A DNA stretch of 64,000 nucleotides from Clostridium sp. BJN0013. GTDB taxonomy: Bacteria; Bacillota; Clostridia; Clostridiales; Clostridiaceae. Shown one piece after another: positions 46,840 to 55,565 of the stretch. Numbering within the stretch: the first letter of the stretch is position 1; the number at the start of each line of letters is the position of its first letter. A program made the position numbers and the translations under genes. The notes under the pieces are model-generated. The model was given only the letters and a program-made list of their open reading frames with translations. It did not search any database and was not told the DNA's origin. Location of the stretch: the NCBI RefSeq assembly GCF_040939125.1, contig NZ_CP162495.1:3472001-3536000 (forward strand). Reading direction: 5' to 3'.

Positions 46840-47729
46840 TGGATATACTAGTAAGTGTATTACAACAAGGACTTATATTCTCCATAGCAGCTTTTGGAAT
46901 ATATATAACATTTAGAATATTGGATTTTCCGGATTTATCCGTAGACGGTACATTTCCTTTAGGCGCCGCTGTAACTGCTATGTTCATAGTAAAAGGAATG
47001 AATCCCTTTGCAGCATCTATTTTATCCTTTGGAGCAGGATGTATTGGAGGACTTTTTACAGGAATTCTCCATGTTAGATTAAAGATAACTAATCTTTTAT
47101 CAGGTATTTTAGTTATGATAGGCCTATATTCTATAAATTTAAGAATAATGACAAAATCCAATGTACCTTTATTTGGACAAAAAACTATATTCTCGAATAA
47201 TATAAATCTTCTATTAATACTGTTTATTATTATGATTATAGTAAAAGTAATTTTGGATTTATTTTTAAAAACCAAAATGGGATTTGCATTAAAAGCCGTA
47301 GGAGACAATGAACAATTAGTAACTTCTCTTAGTCTTAATAAAGATACTATAAAATTAATCGGACTTGCCATCTCAAATGGACTGGTGGCTTTATCTGGTT
47401 CGATGATGGCTCAATATCAGGGCTTTTCCGATGTGGGAATGGGAACTGGAACTGTAGTAATGGGTCTTGCAGCAGTTATTTTAGGAGAATCTATATTTGG
47501 AAAGATAAAGTTATTGAAACCTACAACTACGGCATTATTGGGATCAATACTATATAAGGCTGCAATAGCATTAGCTCTACTATGTAACCTTCAGTCCAAC
47601 GATTTAAAATTGGTAACTGCCTTAATAGTAATTTTGGCTTTATCTTTAAATGGAAAGAAATTGAGCTTTAAAACCAAGAATAATAATCTTGGAGGTGAGT
47701 CTTATGTTAAAAATACAAAGACTGCGTAA
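46839..47729 (+). CDS. ABC importer permease (BPD_transp_2 type)
   Basis: 296 residues from a GTG start. Eight or so membrane helices; the family's LDFPDLSVDGTFPLGAAVTA segment, AASILSFGAGCIGGLFTGIL and VVMGLAAVILGESIFGKIKL are present. Forms the membrane channel for the preceding binding protein. Overlaps its neighbours at both ends (1 bp upstream, 26 bp with the ATPase gene), implying coupled translation. Confidence 0.88.
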   Translation: MDILVSVLQQGLIFSIAAFGIYITFRILDFPDLSVDGTFPLGAAVTAMFIVKGMNPFAASILSFGAGCIGGLFTGILHVRLKITNLLSGILVMIGLYSINLRIMTKSNVPLFGQKTIFSNNINLLLILFIIMIIVKVILDLFLKTKMGFALKAVGDNEQLVTSLSLNKDTIKLIGLAISNGLVALSGSMMAQYQGFSDVGMGTGTVVMGLAAVILGESIFGKIKLLKPTTTALLGSILYKAAIALALLCNLQSNDLKLVTALIVILALSLNGKKLSFKTKNNNLGGESYVKNTKTA

Positions 47730-48501
47730 AGTATTCAACAAGAATACTTTAAATGAAAATATATTATATGATAATTTATCCTTAACTGTAGAAAAAGGCG
47801 ATTTTGTTACCATAATAGGCAGTAACGGTGCTGGAAAATCAACCCTTCTCAATTTAATATGTGGCACTTTAAGTGCCGATGAAGGTTCTATAATATTAAA
47901 TGGTGAAGACATAAGTAAACTGCCTGAATATAAAAGAACCAGACACATAGGAAGAGTATTTCAGGATCCTTCAAAGGGCGTTTTGCCCAATATGACTATA
48001 CTAGAAAATATGTCTATAGCCTACAATAAAGGAAAGAGATATGGACTCACAATGTGTGTAAATAAAAATAATACTAAACTTTTTATTGAAATGCTGTCCC
48101 AAATCAATCTGGGATTGGAAGATAAACTCAATACAAAAGTAAATCTTTTATCCGGCGGACAAAGACAGGCTTTATCTTTAATAATGGCAGTAATGTGTAA
48201 ACCAGAACTCTTACTTCTAGATGAGCATATAGCAGCTTTGGACCCCAAAACTTCAGAACGTATAATAGAAATTACAGATAAAATAATAATGGAAAATAAA
48301 ATAACTACACTTATGGTTACCCACAACTTGAATCATGCCATAACCCTAGGAAATAGATTATTTATGATGCACGAAGGAAAAATAATTATGGATGTAAGAG
48401 GGGAAGAAAAAAGCAGACTAACTATAGATAAACTATTGAAATCCTTTGAAAGAGTTCAAGGAAAACAAGAAGGGTTAAGTGACAGAGTTTTATTTTCCTA
48501 A
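47704..48501 (+). CDS. ABC importer ATP-binding protein
   Basis: About 265 residues. Walker A TIIGSNGAGKSTLLNLICG, Q loop VFQDPSKGVLPNMTILEN, signature LLSGGQRQALSLIMAV, Walker B LLLLDEHIAALDPKT and the switch His in TLMVTHNLNHA. The start is set by GGAGGTG 6 bases before the ATG at 47704. Last gene of the importer operon, ending at a strong terminator. Confidence 0.93.
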   Translation: MLKIQRLRKVFNKNTLNENILYDNLSLTVEKGDFVTIIGSNGAGKSTLLNLICGTLSADEGSIILNGEDISKLPEYKRTRHIGRVFQDPSKGVLPNMTILENMSIAYNKGKRYGLTMCVNKNNTKLFIEMLSQINLGLEDKLNTKVNLLSGGQRQALSLIMAVMCKPELLLLDEHIAALDPKTSERIIEITDKIIMENKITTLMVTHNLNHAITLGNRLFMMHEGKIIMDVRGEEKSRLTIDKLLKSFERVQGKQEGLSDRVLFS

Positions 48502-48511
48502 AATAGTAAGA

Positions 48512-48560
48512 AAAAAGGTCATGAGATAAAGGTTAAATCACCTTTAATCATGACCTTTTT
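48512..48560 (+). terminator. Terminator of the ABC importer operon
   Basis: Long nested stem: AAAAGGTCATGA with TCATGACCTTTT, plus inner AAAGGT/ACCTTT, followed by T-rich sequence. Confidence 0.88.
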
Positions 48561-48564
48561 AATT

Positions 48565-48615
48565 AAATGACTCTTAGGTTTAAATGGACTTTGTTCATAA
48601 GCACTGTTTTTTCCA
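48565..48615 (+). repeat. Partial copy of the dispersed repeat (first hairpin only)
   Basis: ATGACTCTTAGGTTTAAATG, then GACTTTGTTCATAAGCACTG and TTTTTTCCATT match the start and first hairpin of the repeat with mismatches. It lies directly after the importer terminator, in gene orientation. Confidence 0.55.
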
Positions 48616-48772
48616 TTAATAATAAATGACTAACTTTGACATAATAAACACATAGGTAAATTGTTTCATCAAAATTTTTAAATAATTTAACTTAAAATAT
48701 AATATGTATAATAGAAAAATTAGACAAAATATGATAACATAATATGTGAATTATGTAGAAGGTGGCAAGATA

Positions 48773-49123
48773 ATGAAGAGTAAAATAGAAGGAACAAAAA
48801 GAGCAGAGATAAATATGCATTTTTCAGAATTTGAAATGCCTCCAATGCAGGATATATTAATAGTGGGCAAACATGCCCCAATTGGACCTGAAGCTGCAAG
48901 AAGAATGGTAGACGTATTATCTCCGGAACAATATGACATAATAAAAATTAAACATGATTATATCGAAGCAATTGTTGTTAGAAAATCTCTATTAAATATG
49001 CTTTCAGAAGATAAACTTATTCCCATAATAATGGAGGAAGGAGGAAAGATTGCTAACGAATCAATTATTGTAAAAGCACAGGTTAATATTATTTTACATG
49101 TTAGTAAATCTGTAGATTTATGA
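48773..49123 (+). CDS. Small protein of unknown function coupled to a CBS-GGDEF protein
   Basis: 116 residues; no family recognised. No membrane segment or signal. It contains a hydrophobic/acidic N-terminal block (NMHFSEFEMPPMQDILIVGK), a Pro/Gly loop (HAPIGPEAARRMVDVLSPEQ) and a C-terminal alternation typical of beta strands (ESIIVKAQVNIILHV). ATG 48773 has AAGGTGG 7 bases upstream. Its TGA overlaps the next gene's ATG (ATGA), so the two are translationally coupled and probably act together. Confidence 0.7.
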   Translation: MKSKIEGTKRAEINMHFSEFEMPPMQDILIVGKHAPIGPEAARRMVDVLSPEQYDIIKIKHDYIEAIVVRKSLLNMLSEDKLIPIIMEEGGKIANESIIVKAQVNIILHVSKSVDL

Positions 49124-49986
49124 ATAAAAAGGCTATTAACATAGCAGAAAAAAATTTTATGAAGGTAGACATTTTAGATGGGGTAAGGAGAACTCAAAAT
49201 ATTTTTTGTGAAAATGATATAGACTGCTTCATAGTCTATGAAAACAAAAAATTAGTAGGTATAGTTACTAAGAAGGAATTAGTCAGAGCACATCCAAATA
49301 GGATACTTGCAGATATTATGTCTGATAGATATATTTGCATCAATTGCTATGTACATATTTGGAGAATTAAAGAAACTTTTGATTTGAATAAAAATATTAA
49401 CGTTATACTTTTAGAAAATGAACATGATATTATTGGTTACATATCAAGGACAAGCTTAAATGTTGAATTTAACAAACATATTGACTTACTTACAGGACTA
49501 TATAAAAGTGACTATATATTTTACAATGCACATAAATTTATAGAAAATAAACAAAATACAACCATTATATTTTTAGATCTAAACAACTTTGGCTTTATAG
49601 ATAAGAAATACGGTCACATAAATGGAGACATTATATTAAAAAATGTGGGTAAAATATTGAAAAAAAGCATTCCATCAGACTGTTATCTGTGTAGATATGC
49701 AGGAGATGAATTCGCCATATTAACCCCATATTGTATAGATAAAAGCAAATTAATTTGTCAAAACATATTAAGCACTATTAATTCATATAAATTTCCAAAT
49801 AATATACAAGTTTCTGCATCTATTGGCATTGCAAGTTGTAATGTACATAATTGTAATAAAACAATTGATAGTTTAAACATAATAAATAAATTAATAAATA
49901 CAGCAAGTTTATTATCTACAAAAGCAAAACAAAACACCAACACTCCAATTATTACTGGTAATTTAGATATAGATGCAATTGCTTAA
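49120..49986 (+). CDS. CBS-pair plus GGDEF diguanylate cyclase
   Basis: 288 residues. An N-terminal CBS-type sensor pair (about 10-120: DCFIVYENKKLVGIVTKKEL, INVILLENEHDIIGYISRTS) precedes a GGDEF domain (about 130-280). It has DLLTGLYKSDYIF, the metal/nucleotide FLDLNNFGFIDKKYGHINGD, and the A-site RYAGDEFAI, an AGDEF variant found in active cyclases. The RxxD inhibitory site is not present at the expected place, so product inhibition is doubtful. Likely makes c-di-GMP in response to an adenylate-type ligand on the CBS pair. Confidence 0.85.
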   Translation: MNKKAINIAEKNFMKVDILDGVRRTQNIFCENDIDCFIVYENKKLVGIVTKKELVRAHPNRILADIMSDRYICINCYVHIWRIKETFDLNKNINVILLENEHDIIGYISRTSLNVEFNKHIDLLTGLYKSDYIFYNAHKFIENKQNTTIIFLDLNNFGFIDKKYGHINGDIILKNVGKILKKSIPSDCYLCRYAGDEFAILTPYCIDKSKLICQNILSTINSYKFPNNIQVSASIGIASCNVHNCNKTIDSLNIINKLINTASLLSTKAKQNTNTPIITGNLDIDAIA

Positions 49987-49997
49987 ATCATGATAAA

Positions 49998-50027
49998 AAG
50001 CTGCTAAAATTCAATTATTGGCAGCTT
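49998..50027 (+). terminator. Hairpin after the CBS-GGDEF gene
   Basis: AAGCTGC / GCAGCTT stem with a 16-nt A/T-rich loop, 12 bp after the stop. No clear U-run, so efficiency is uncertain. Confidence 0.5.
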
Positions 50028-50194
50028 CCAAAATTATATAGTATTTAATTTAAATTCACATGCAGGTCATAATGTTTAATATTACATCATCTGCTTCTTT
50101 TAATCCCTTTGTACCAAGTTCACATAAATTTTTTATGGTCTTTGTGCAATGATTTAATCATTCCTTCATACATAGCAACATTCCTTTTTTAATT

Positions 50195-50743
50195 TTATTT
50201 AAATACCTGTATATGGTAGCCTTCTGATGAAATTTTATTCATAAGCCTGTAAATACTATCCTTACTATGAAATTTAACAACTTCCGTAGATGCACAATAT
50301 TTATCCACGAGCATCACTATAAAAGATTCCTTATATTTAGGTAATTTCAACGTTAAAGGCCACATGTGTTTTACTATAATATCTTTTTCCATGTCATTTA
50401 ACTGAAAAATCCTGCTTGCATTCTCTAGTGCAGTATAGGGATGGGTAAATCCATGCAATCCCTTATCATACCTTTTTACATGCCAGTCATATAGAAAGAA
50501 ATCATGCAGTAATCCTCCTCTGGCAGCAGAATTATAGTCAAGACTTAAATCCTTACAAACTAAATAACTTATATATGATACATATATACTATGTTGAAGA
50601 CAATTTATATCACTATGCTGTATGAAATTTCCCATGGAAATTACATCTTCATGTTGGATCAAATCACTAATACATTTCTTATATTCATCATAATTATCTG
50701 AATCTCCTTTTAATGTCCAAATTGATTTTATTAAATCTATCAC
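50195..50743 (-). CDS. HD domain metal-dependent phosphohydrolase
   Basis: 182 residues. An HD-type fold: conserved His in CLQHSIYVSYISYLVCKDLS, the HD pair in RGGLLHDFFLYDW, then HGFTHPYTALENASRIFQL and VKHMWPLTLKLP. Predicted to hydrolyse a nucleotide or polyprenyl phosphate; no further specificity is visible. AGAGGAGGATTATAGTG leads to the start. It sits opposite the c-di-GMP gene, but a direct link is not shown. Confidence 0.82.
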   Translation of the reverse strand: MIDLIKSIWTLKGDSDNYDEYKKCISDLIQHEDVISMGNFIQHSDINCLQHSIYVSYISYLVCKDLSLDYNSAARGGLLHDFFLYDWHVKRYDKGLHGFTHPYTALENASRIFQLNDMEKDIIVKHMWPLTLKLPKYKESFIVMLVDKYCASTEVVKFHSKDSIYRLMNKISSEGYHIQVFK

Positions 50744-51615
50744 TATAATCCTCCTCTGTATAGCGGAATAATGCTATAAAACTTAATTTAAATTAAAAAT
50801 ATATATCATTATTGATTTTACTTCATTTATAAAAAAATACAATTATATAAATGTTAATTTTCCCGAAACACTCTAATATAATACACAGGCTCATACCATC
50901 AGGTGTTAGCAATAATAGATTTCGAATAAAAAAAGATTGATAACCATGTATGTATAGGTTTATAATAATCTTATTATAAGAAGTAATTATAGCCCTAAAT
51001 ATAGAAAAGGGGGTGATAAAATATAATAGAAAAGATGTCATTTAACTCAAAAAATACTAAACACAACTTTTAATTTCATGTACTCTAAAGGTTTACGGTA
51101 ATGTATCTTTGAAAAGTATATTAGTAAAGATTAATATTTATCTTCCACTTTGGGAAAGGTGGAAGTGTTAGGTAATTGCAACCTTCAAATAAAAAGCTAA
51201 AACCCAATATTATTCTGAAGTACTGTCTAAATGATACTGGAAACTTTTATAGGTACTGTAATTCAGGTTGTAGTTGACCATGAAAAGTATCCTTTAATTC
51301 ATTAAATGCACTCATACTATATTTAAATGAAAACACTATATTAAATCGACAATTTATTAAGTAAGCTACAGTATAATTGGTAATACTTAAAATTGTTATG
51401 TTACAACTTTTTTAATCCAAGCATCTTAATTATTATTGCATAAATTAAAATATTTTATTTAAAATAAATAGGATTACTACTTCTGACTATTGCATTTTCA
51501 ATAGGATGGTTCTTAGAATTTATCCATAAAAGTACCCTACATTTAAAAATTATAAATTTTCTGTGAGAAAGGGATGAATTTAAGGAATAACTTAATTATA
51601 AGGAGGAACTTTTAT
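50744..51615. other. 870-bp region without a supported gene
   Basis: Between the HD gene and the radical SAM gene. It holds a decayed repeat fragment (51105-51205). A 72-codon minus-strand frame at 50823-51041 lacks a ribosome site and a plausible composition. Remaining sequence is AT-rich. No known riboswitch or tRNA was recognised. The last 60 bp contain the ribosome site (GGAGG) for the radical SAM gene. Confidence 0.5.
51105..51205 (+). repeat. Decayed fragment of the dispersed repeat (third hairpin)
   Basis: Retains the third hairpin with changed but paired arms (CTTCCACTTT / AAAGGTGGAAG) followed by GTGTTAGGTAATTGC, corresponding to GTATTAGCTAATTCC of the full repeats. The end is eroded. 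Confidence 0.6.
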
Positions 51616-53004
51616 ATGGAACTTAATTTAGATAATTTTAAAAGAAAATTAAAAGAAACCGTAATAAGAACTGGCTTTCAAATAATTGATAAGAATCCAG
51701 AAAAAAATATAAATAAATTATTTGAGCTTGCTGAAAAGGCAAGTGGAGATGAATTCACAAAAAGCAAAATTATAAGTATTAAAGAATACTACAACGAAAT
51801 GCCATCGCTAAAAAGATATATTGAAAATATATTAAAGAATACAAATAAAAATTGCTTGAAAAAATTCTATTCCAATTTTATTGGCAATGCTATATGGTAT
51901 GGGGTTGCTAAAAGAGAGACAATAGGTATAAAAAATGACACAAAGATTCCCTTTGTACTACTTATCAGCCCTTCAATGAGATGCAACCTAAGGTGCACTG
52001 GATGTTATGCTGCAAATTACAGTAAAAAAGATGATATTACTTACGAAGAAGTAGATAGACTTATTAAGGAAGCCAGAGATGCAGGGATATACTTTGTAAT
52101 TATTTTAGGTGGGGAACCCTTTTTCAATGAATATATGTTAGATATTTATAAAAAATATAATGATATGTATTTTGCACCATTTACTAATGGTACTCTATTT
52201 AATGAAAAATTAGCTGATAAATTAGCTGAATTAGGTAATGTAATGCCAATGTTGTCAATTGAAGGATGGCAAAAAGAAACAGACTCAAGACGTGGAGGTG
52301 GAATTTTTAATTCTGTTATAAGAGGTATGGAGATGTTAAATGAAAGAGGCATACTCTTTGGGGCTTCTTCAGCCACATCTAATAGCAATGTTAATGTTGT
52401 TACTTCAGAAAAATTTATAGATATGCTTGTCGACAAGGGATGTAAAATGATCTGGTATTTTATGTTTATGCCTGTTGGAGATAATCCAGTGAAAGAAATG
52501 GATTATATGCTTTCTCCAAAGGAGAGGATAGAGCTTGGAAGAAGAAGTAGAAAAATCAGAACCACAAAGGAAATATTTACAATTGACTTTTTTAATGATG
52601 CTCCCTATGTAGGAGGATGCATCGCCGGTAAATATTATTGTCATATAAACTCAAAAGAAGATGTAGAACCATGCATATTTTCTCACTTCGCTACAATAAA
52701 TGTTAAGGATAAACCTCTCATGGAGGCATTTAAATCACCTTATTTTAAGAACTTAAGGAACAGACAACCCTATAACAAAAACTTATTAATGCCGTGTCCT
52801 ATGATTGATAATCCTCAGTGTATTCGGGATATTGTAAAAGAAACAGGAGCTTATCCTACTCATCCTAGTGCAGAGTTGATGATTAAAGATAAAGAATTTA
52901 TGGAAAAATTAGATAAGCTAGCCGAAGAATTCAATCCTGTTGCAAAACAAGTATTTAAAGAAGATTTTGATAATAATGGTAACTACAATATGTCAAAAGG
53001 TTAG
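51616..53004 (+). CDS. Radical SAM/SPASM-like protein
   Basis: About 462 residues. The radical SAM CxxxCxxC is MRCNLRCTGCYAANYSKKDD (about residue 125). The SAM-binding IILGGEPFFNEYMLD follows, and the barrel continues to about 330. The C-terminus has auxiliary-cluster Cys residues: YVGGCIAGKYYCHINS, EPCIFSHFA, MPCPMIDNPQCIRDIV. An N-terminal 110-residue extension is unassigned. ATG 51616 has GGAGG 9 bases upstream. Resembles clostridial SPASM proteins that modify peptides or proteins; no precursor peptide is evident nearby. Confidence 0.86.
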   Translation: MELNLDNFKRKLKETVIRTGFQIIDKNPEKNINKLFELAEKASGDEFTKSKIISIKEYYNEMPSLKRYIENILKNTNKNCLKKFYSNFIGNAIWYGVAKRETIGIKNDTKIPFVLLISPSMRCNLRCTGCYAANYSKKDDITYEEVDRLIKEARDAGIYFVIILGGEPFFNEYMLDIYKKYNDMYFAPFTNGTLFNEKLADKLAELGNVMPMLSIEGWQKETDSRRGGGIFNSVIRGMEMLNERGILFGASSATSNSNVNVVTSEKFIDMLVDKGCKMIWYFMFMPVGDNPVKEMDYMLSPKERIELGRRSRKIRTTKEIFTIDFFNDAPYVGGCIAGKYYCHINSKEDVEPCIFSHFATINVKDKPLMEAFKSPYFKNLRNRQPYNKNLLMPCPMIDNPQCIRDIVKETGAYPTHPSAELMIKDKEFMEKLDKLAEEFNPVAKQVFKEDFDNNGNYNMSKG

Positions 53005-53088
53005 ACATAATATTATAGAAAATAGGGTCTTGATATAATTTAACTTATTTTATCAAATTATTCATTTAAATGGATAAATATATTTTTT

Positions 53089-53820
53089 CTATAACTGAGT
53101 TATCTTCAATTTTAAAAAATCTTTTTCTATATCAAAAATATTTTTATAGGCACCACCTAATCTCAGTAACTTTTTTAAAAAATTTAGTTCTTCTAATGAT
53201 AATTGAAGTTCATTATACCAGGGCCTTGATTTTCTACTAGTTCTCTTAAAAGAAGAATAGTATAGATAAATAAGCAAATGACCTAAATATGAAAAATCCT
53301 CATAACATACATATTCTTTGTTATCTATAGGTCTTGCAAGTCCAAAATCAATAAGATACACATTTTTTTCATTAATAATCACATTGGGCAATCTTATATC
53401 TCTATGCACAATATTCTTTTTATGAAGATATTTTATTATTTCTATAAGCTTAATTCCTATAGTATAAATTTGATACGATGTAAATTTATGATTATCACCA
53501 AAAATCATCTGCTCTAATGTACTACCTTCTTTATACTCTAAAATATAACCATACATATTATCTCTATTTATTATATCAATTATTTTAGGAATCAAAGGAT
53601 GATGAACATCTGAAAGTATTTGTTGTTCAAATATAACTTTATTTTTATATTTTTTTATAATTTTAGGTTTAATTTCTTTAAATACATACTCTTTGTCATG
53701 GATATGAACTAGGTAGCATATACCAAACCGTCCTTCACCTATTAATTTTATAATTTTGTATTTGCCAACTAAATAGTCTGGTGGATATATTCTCTGCCTA
53801 AAAATAGGAATTAAGACCAC
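53089..53820 (-). CDS. Soluble Ser/Thr protein kinase
   Basis: 243 residues, a minimal kinase domain only. The Gly-rich loop IGEGRFGICYLVH, the ATP Lys in EYVFKEIKPKI, catalytic HRDIRLPNVIINE and the DFGLARP motif are all present. There is no membrane helix or PASTA repeats. The start is a GTG at 53820 with only a weak AGGA upstream, and it overlaps the preceding small gene by 10 bp. The Arg/Tyr-rich upstream protein is a candidate substrate or partner; that is inference. Confidence 0.85.
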   Translation of the reverse strand: MVLIPIFRQRIYPPDYLVGKYKIIKLIGEGRFGICYLVHIHDKEYVFKEIKPKIIKKYKNKVIFEQQILSDVHHPLIPKIIDIINRDNMYGYILEYKEGSTLEQMIFGDNHKFTSYQIYTIGIKLIEIIKYLHKKNIVHRDIRLPNVIINEKNVYLIDFGLARPIDNKEYVCYEDFSYLGHLLIYLYYSSFKRTSRKSRPWYNELQLSLEELNFLKKLLRLGGAYKNIFDIEKDFLKLKITQL

Positions 53821-54053
53821 GAGCTTTTATATCTTTTCCTATAATATCCTCTGGGTGGATACTTTCTTTCGTCATAATGGTATCTTTCACCTGGACTATA
53901 AGAATAATATTTTTTATATCTTCTACGTGAATTAGAACATGAATCAAACATCCTTAATATACGGCTAAAGAACCCCTCCCTTTTATAGTACCTGCTTCCC
54001 TGGTGATTATTTGCATATTTTCTTTTTCGTGATGATCTTGAAAAAAAACCCAT
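53811..54053 (-). CDS. Small Arg/Tyr/Ser-rich basic protein
   Basis: 80 residues, very basic, with no recognised family. It is rich in Arg, Lys, Tyr and Ser (FFSRSSRKRKYANNHQGSRY, SNSRRRYKKYYSYSPGERYH, YDERKYPPRGYYRKRYKSSW) and contains two FFSR motifs. No signal peptide. ATG 54053 has GAGG 8 bases upstream. It resembles low-complexity RNA-binding or spore-coat-like peptides. The overlap with the kinase gene suggests co-translation and a phospho-regulated role. Confidence 0.7.
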   Translation of the reverse strand: MGFFSRSSRKRKYANNHQGSRYYKREGFFSRILRMFDSCSNSRRRYKKYYSYSPGERYHYDERKYPPRGYYRKRYKSSWS

Positions 54054-54062
54054 TATATACAC

Positions 54063-54344
54063 CTCTTTTTAGACTATTTTCAAATATACACTCAACTAAT
54101 TATCAATTAAAAACATTTTTAATATTTTCATAATATGATATTCTTTTATATATGTCAACATTCATAACAATAAGTTAAATCAAAGTTAATTGTTAATTAA
54201 TAAAGATAGATACCATTACTCATCATTCCCTTTAAAGAAACCGGTGATGTTAGATGATTACATCCTTGGGATAAAATAAAAGGAACCGGTAATAAAATAT
54301 GCATTTACTGCCCTCATTCTAATTCCTTTTATTGAACCATATAT
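54063..54344. other. Intergenic region with trpS terminator
   Basis: Upstream half is AT-rich and includes the promoter region for the small-protein/kinase pair. Two ACCGGT sites (54239 and 54285) are present. The terminator of trpS is at its right edge. No gene seen. Confidence 0.5.
54275..54333 (-). terminator. Terminator of trpS
   Basis: Minus-strand stem AATAAAAGGAA / TTCCTTTTATT with a 37-nt spacer loop, followed by TTATCC. Twelve bases past the trpS stop. Confidence 0.65.
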
Positions 54345-55355
54345 TTATTTTGATACAGGTATACATCCTATTTTCTTTTGCATCTTTCTCAATATTTTGC
54401 TAGATACATAGTATGCTTTTTCTGCTCCTCTTTTATATATATTCTCTAAATACTCTTTATCCTTAAGTAAATCATTTACTCTTTCTTGAAGAGGTTTAAG
54501 TTCATTTATTATAGACTCTGCAGTATCATTTTTAAACTGTGCATATCCTTTTCCTACATATTTTTTTTCTATTTCTTCATGAGTTATTCCAGTTATTGCA
54601 CTTAATATAGTTATGAGATTTTTTATTCCAGGCTGATCGTCACTATATCTTACTTTTCCAATACTATCCGTAACACATCTGTTAATCTTTTTTCTTATAA
54701 TTTCAGGACTATCCATAATTAGTATATAGCTGTTCGGATTATCCGAGGATTTAGACATTTTTTTTGTAGGATTTTGCAAGTCCATTATTTTTGCACCATC
54801 TTCTGGTATATATCCTTCTGGTATATTAAATGTAGGGCTATAAAGATTATTGAACCTTTCTGCTATATCCCTTGTGAGTTCAATATGCTGCATTTGATCC
54901 TTTCCCACAGGAACAAGATCTGTATTATAAAGCAATATATCTGCGGCCATCAACACAGGATAATTAAGAAGTCCTGCACGTACAGAATCTCCTCCTCCAG
55001 AGTTTTGCGATTTACTTTTATATTGGGTCATCCTTTCAAGTTCCCCTACATAAGTAAAACAATTCAAAATCCAAGCTGCCTCACTATGTGTTGGCACATG
55101 GGATTGAATAAATATTGTATTCTTATCCGGATTTATCCCTGCCGCCAAATATATAGCCAATACTTCAAGGGTTCTTCTCCTTAGATCTTTTGGTTCTTGT
55201 TTTACAGTTATTGCATGTAAATCCACTACACAAAAATAACAATCATATTCATCCTGAAGTTTTACCCAATTTTTTAAAGCTCCTAAATAGTTACCTATGG
55301 TTAAATTTCCTGAAGGCTGAATACCACTAAATATTACTTTTTTTTTCTCTTCCAT
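54345..55355 (-). CDS. trpS: Tryptophanyl-tRNA synthetase
   Basis: About 336 residues, class I bacterial type. HIGH-like motif in GIQPSGNLTIGNYLGALKNW, IFIQSHVPTHSEAAWILN, the VPVGKDQMQHIELTRDIAER region and KMSKS in TKKMSKSSDNPNSYI. Charges tRNA-Trp. ATG at 55355 is chosen as GGAGG lies 11 bases upstream; an ATG at 55373 overlaps that site. No T-box sequence is present in the leader, only a terminator hairpin. Confidence 0.96.
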   Translation of the reverse strand: MEEKKKVIFSGIQPSGNLTIGNYLGALKNWVKLQDEYDCYFCVVDLHAITVKQEPKDLRRRTLEVLAIYLAAGINPDKNTIFIQSHVPTHSEAAWILNCFTYVGELERMTQYKSKSQNSGGGDSVRAGLLNYPVLMAADILLYNTDLVPVGKDQMQHIELTRDIAERFNNLYSPTFNIPEGYIPEDGAKIMDLQNPTKKMSKSSDNPNSYILIMDSPEIIRKKINRCVTDSIGKVRYSDDQPGIKNLITILSAITGITHEEIEKKYVGKGYAQFKNDTAESIINELKPLQERVNDLLKDKEYLENIYKRGAEKAYYVSSKILRKMQKKIGCIPVSK

Positions 55356-55393
55356 AATTTTCGCTACCTCCATATTTCAACGTCTAATGTATG

Positions 55394-55422
55394 AAAAATC
55401 CCTATGATACATAATCATAGGG
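55394..55422 (-). terminator. Terminator/attenuator hairpin before trpS
   Basis: Minus-strand stem CCCTATGA / TCATAGGG with a 7-nt loop, followed by ATTTTT, about 40 bp before the trpS start. It may end transcription from the glucan-synthase gene or attenuate trpS. Confidence 0.7.
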
Positions 55423-55565
55423 TATTATTGGCACTGTATCACCTAAATCCCAAAAGATTTAAATTTCACTAAATATCATCATATATTGTACTATAAACAT
55501 TTAAAAATTGCTATGTTAATTTCTACCATATAATATTATATAATATATACTCCTAATTATTAGAT

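Noticed and set aside
50040-50180. Possible remnant gene on the minus strand ending ...KGLKEADDVILNIMTC
   Set aside because: Only about 33 codons with a stop directly upstream in frame; too short to assign.
50823-51041. 72-codon minus-strand frame rich in Phe/Ile/Tyr
   Set aside because: No ribosome site, no family resemblance, and composition expected from AT-rich non-coding sequence.
55356-55480. T-box riboswitch before trpS
   Set aside because: A terminator hairpin exists, but no T-box core (AGGGTGGNACCGCG-like) or specifier loop could be found.
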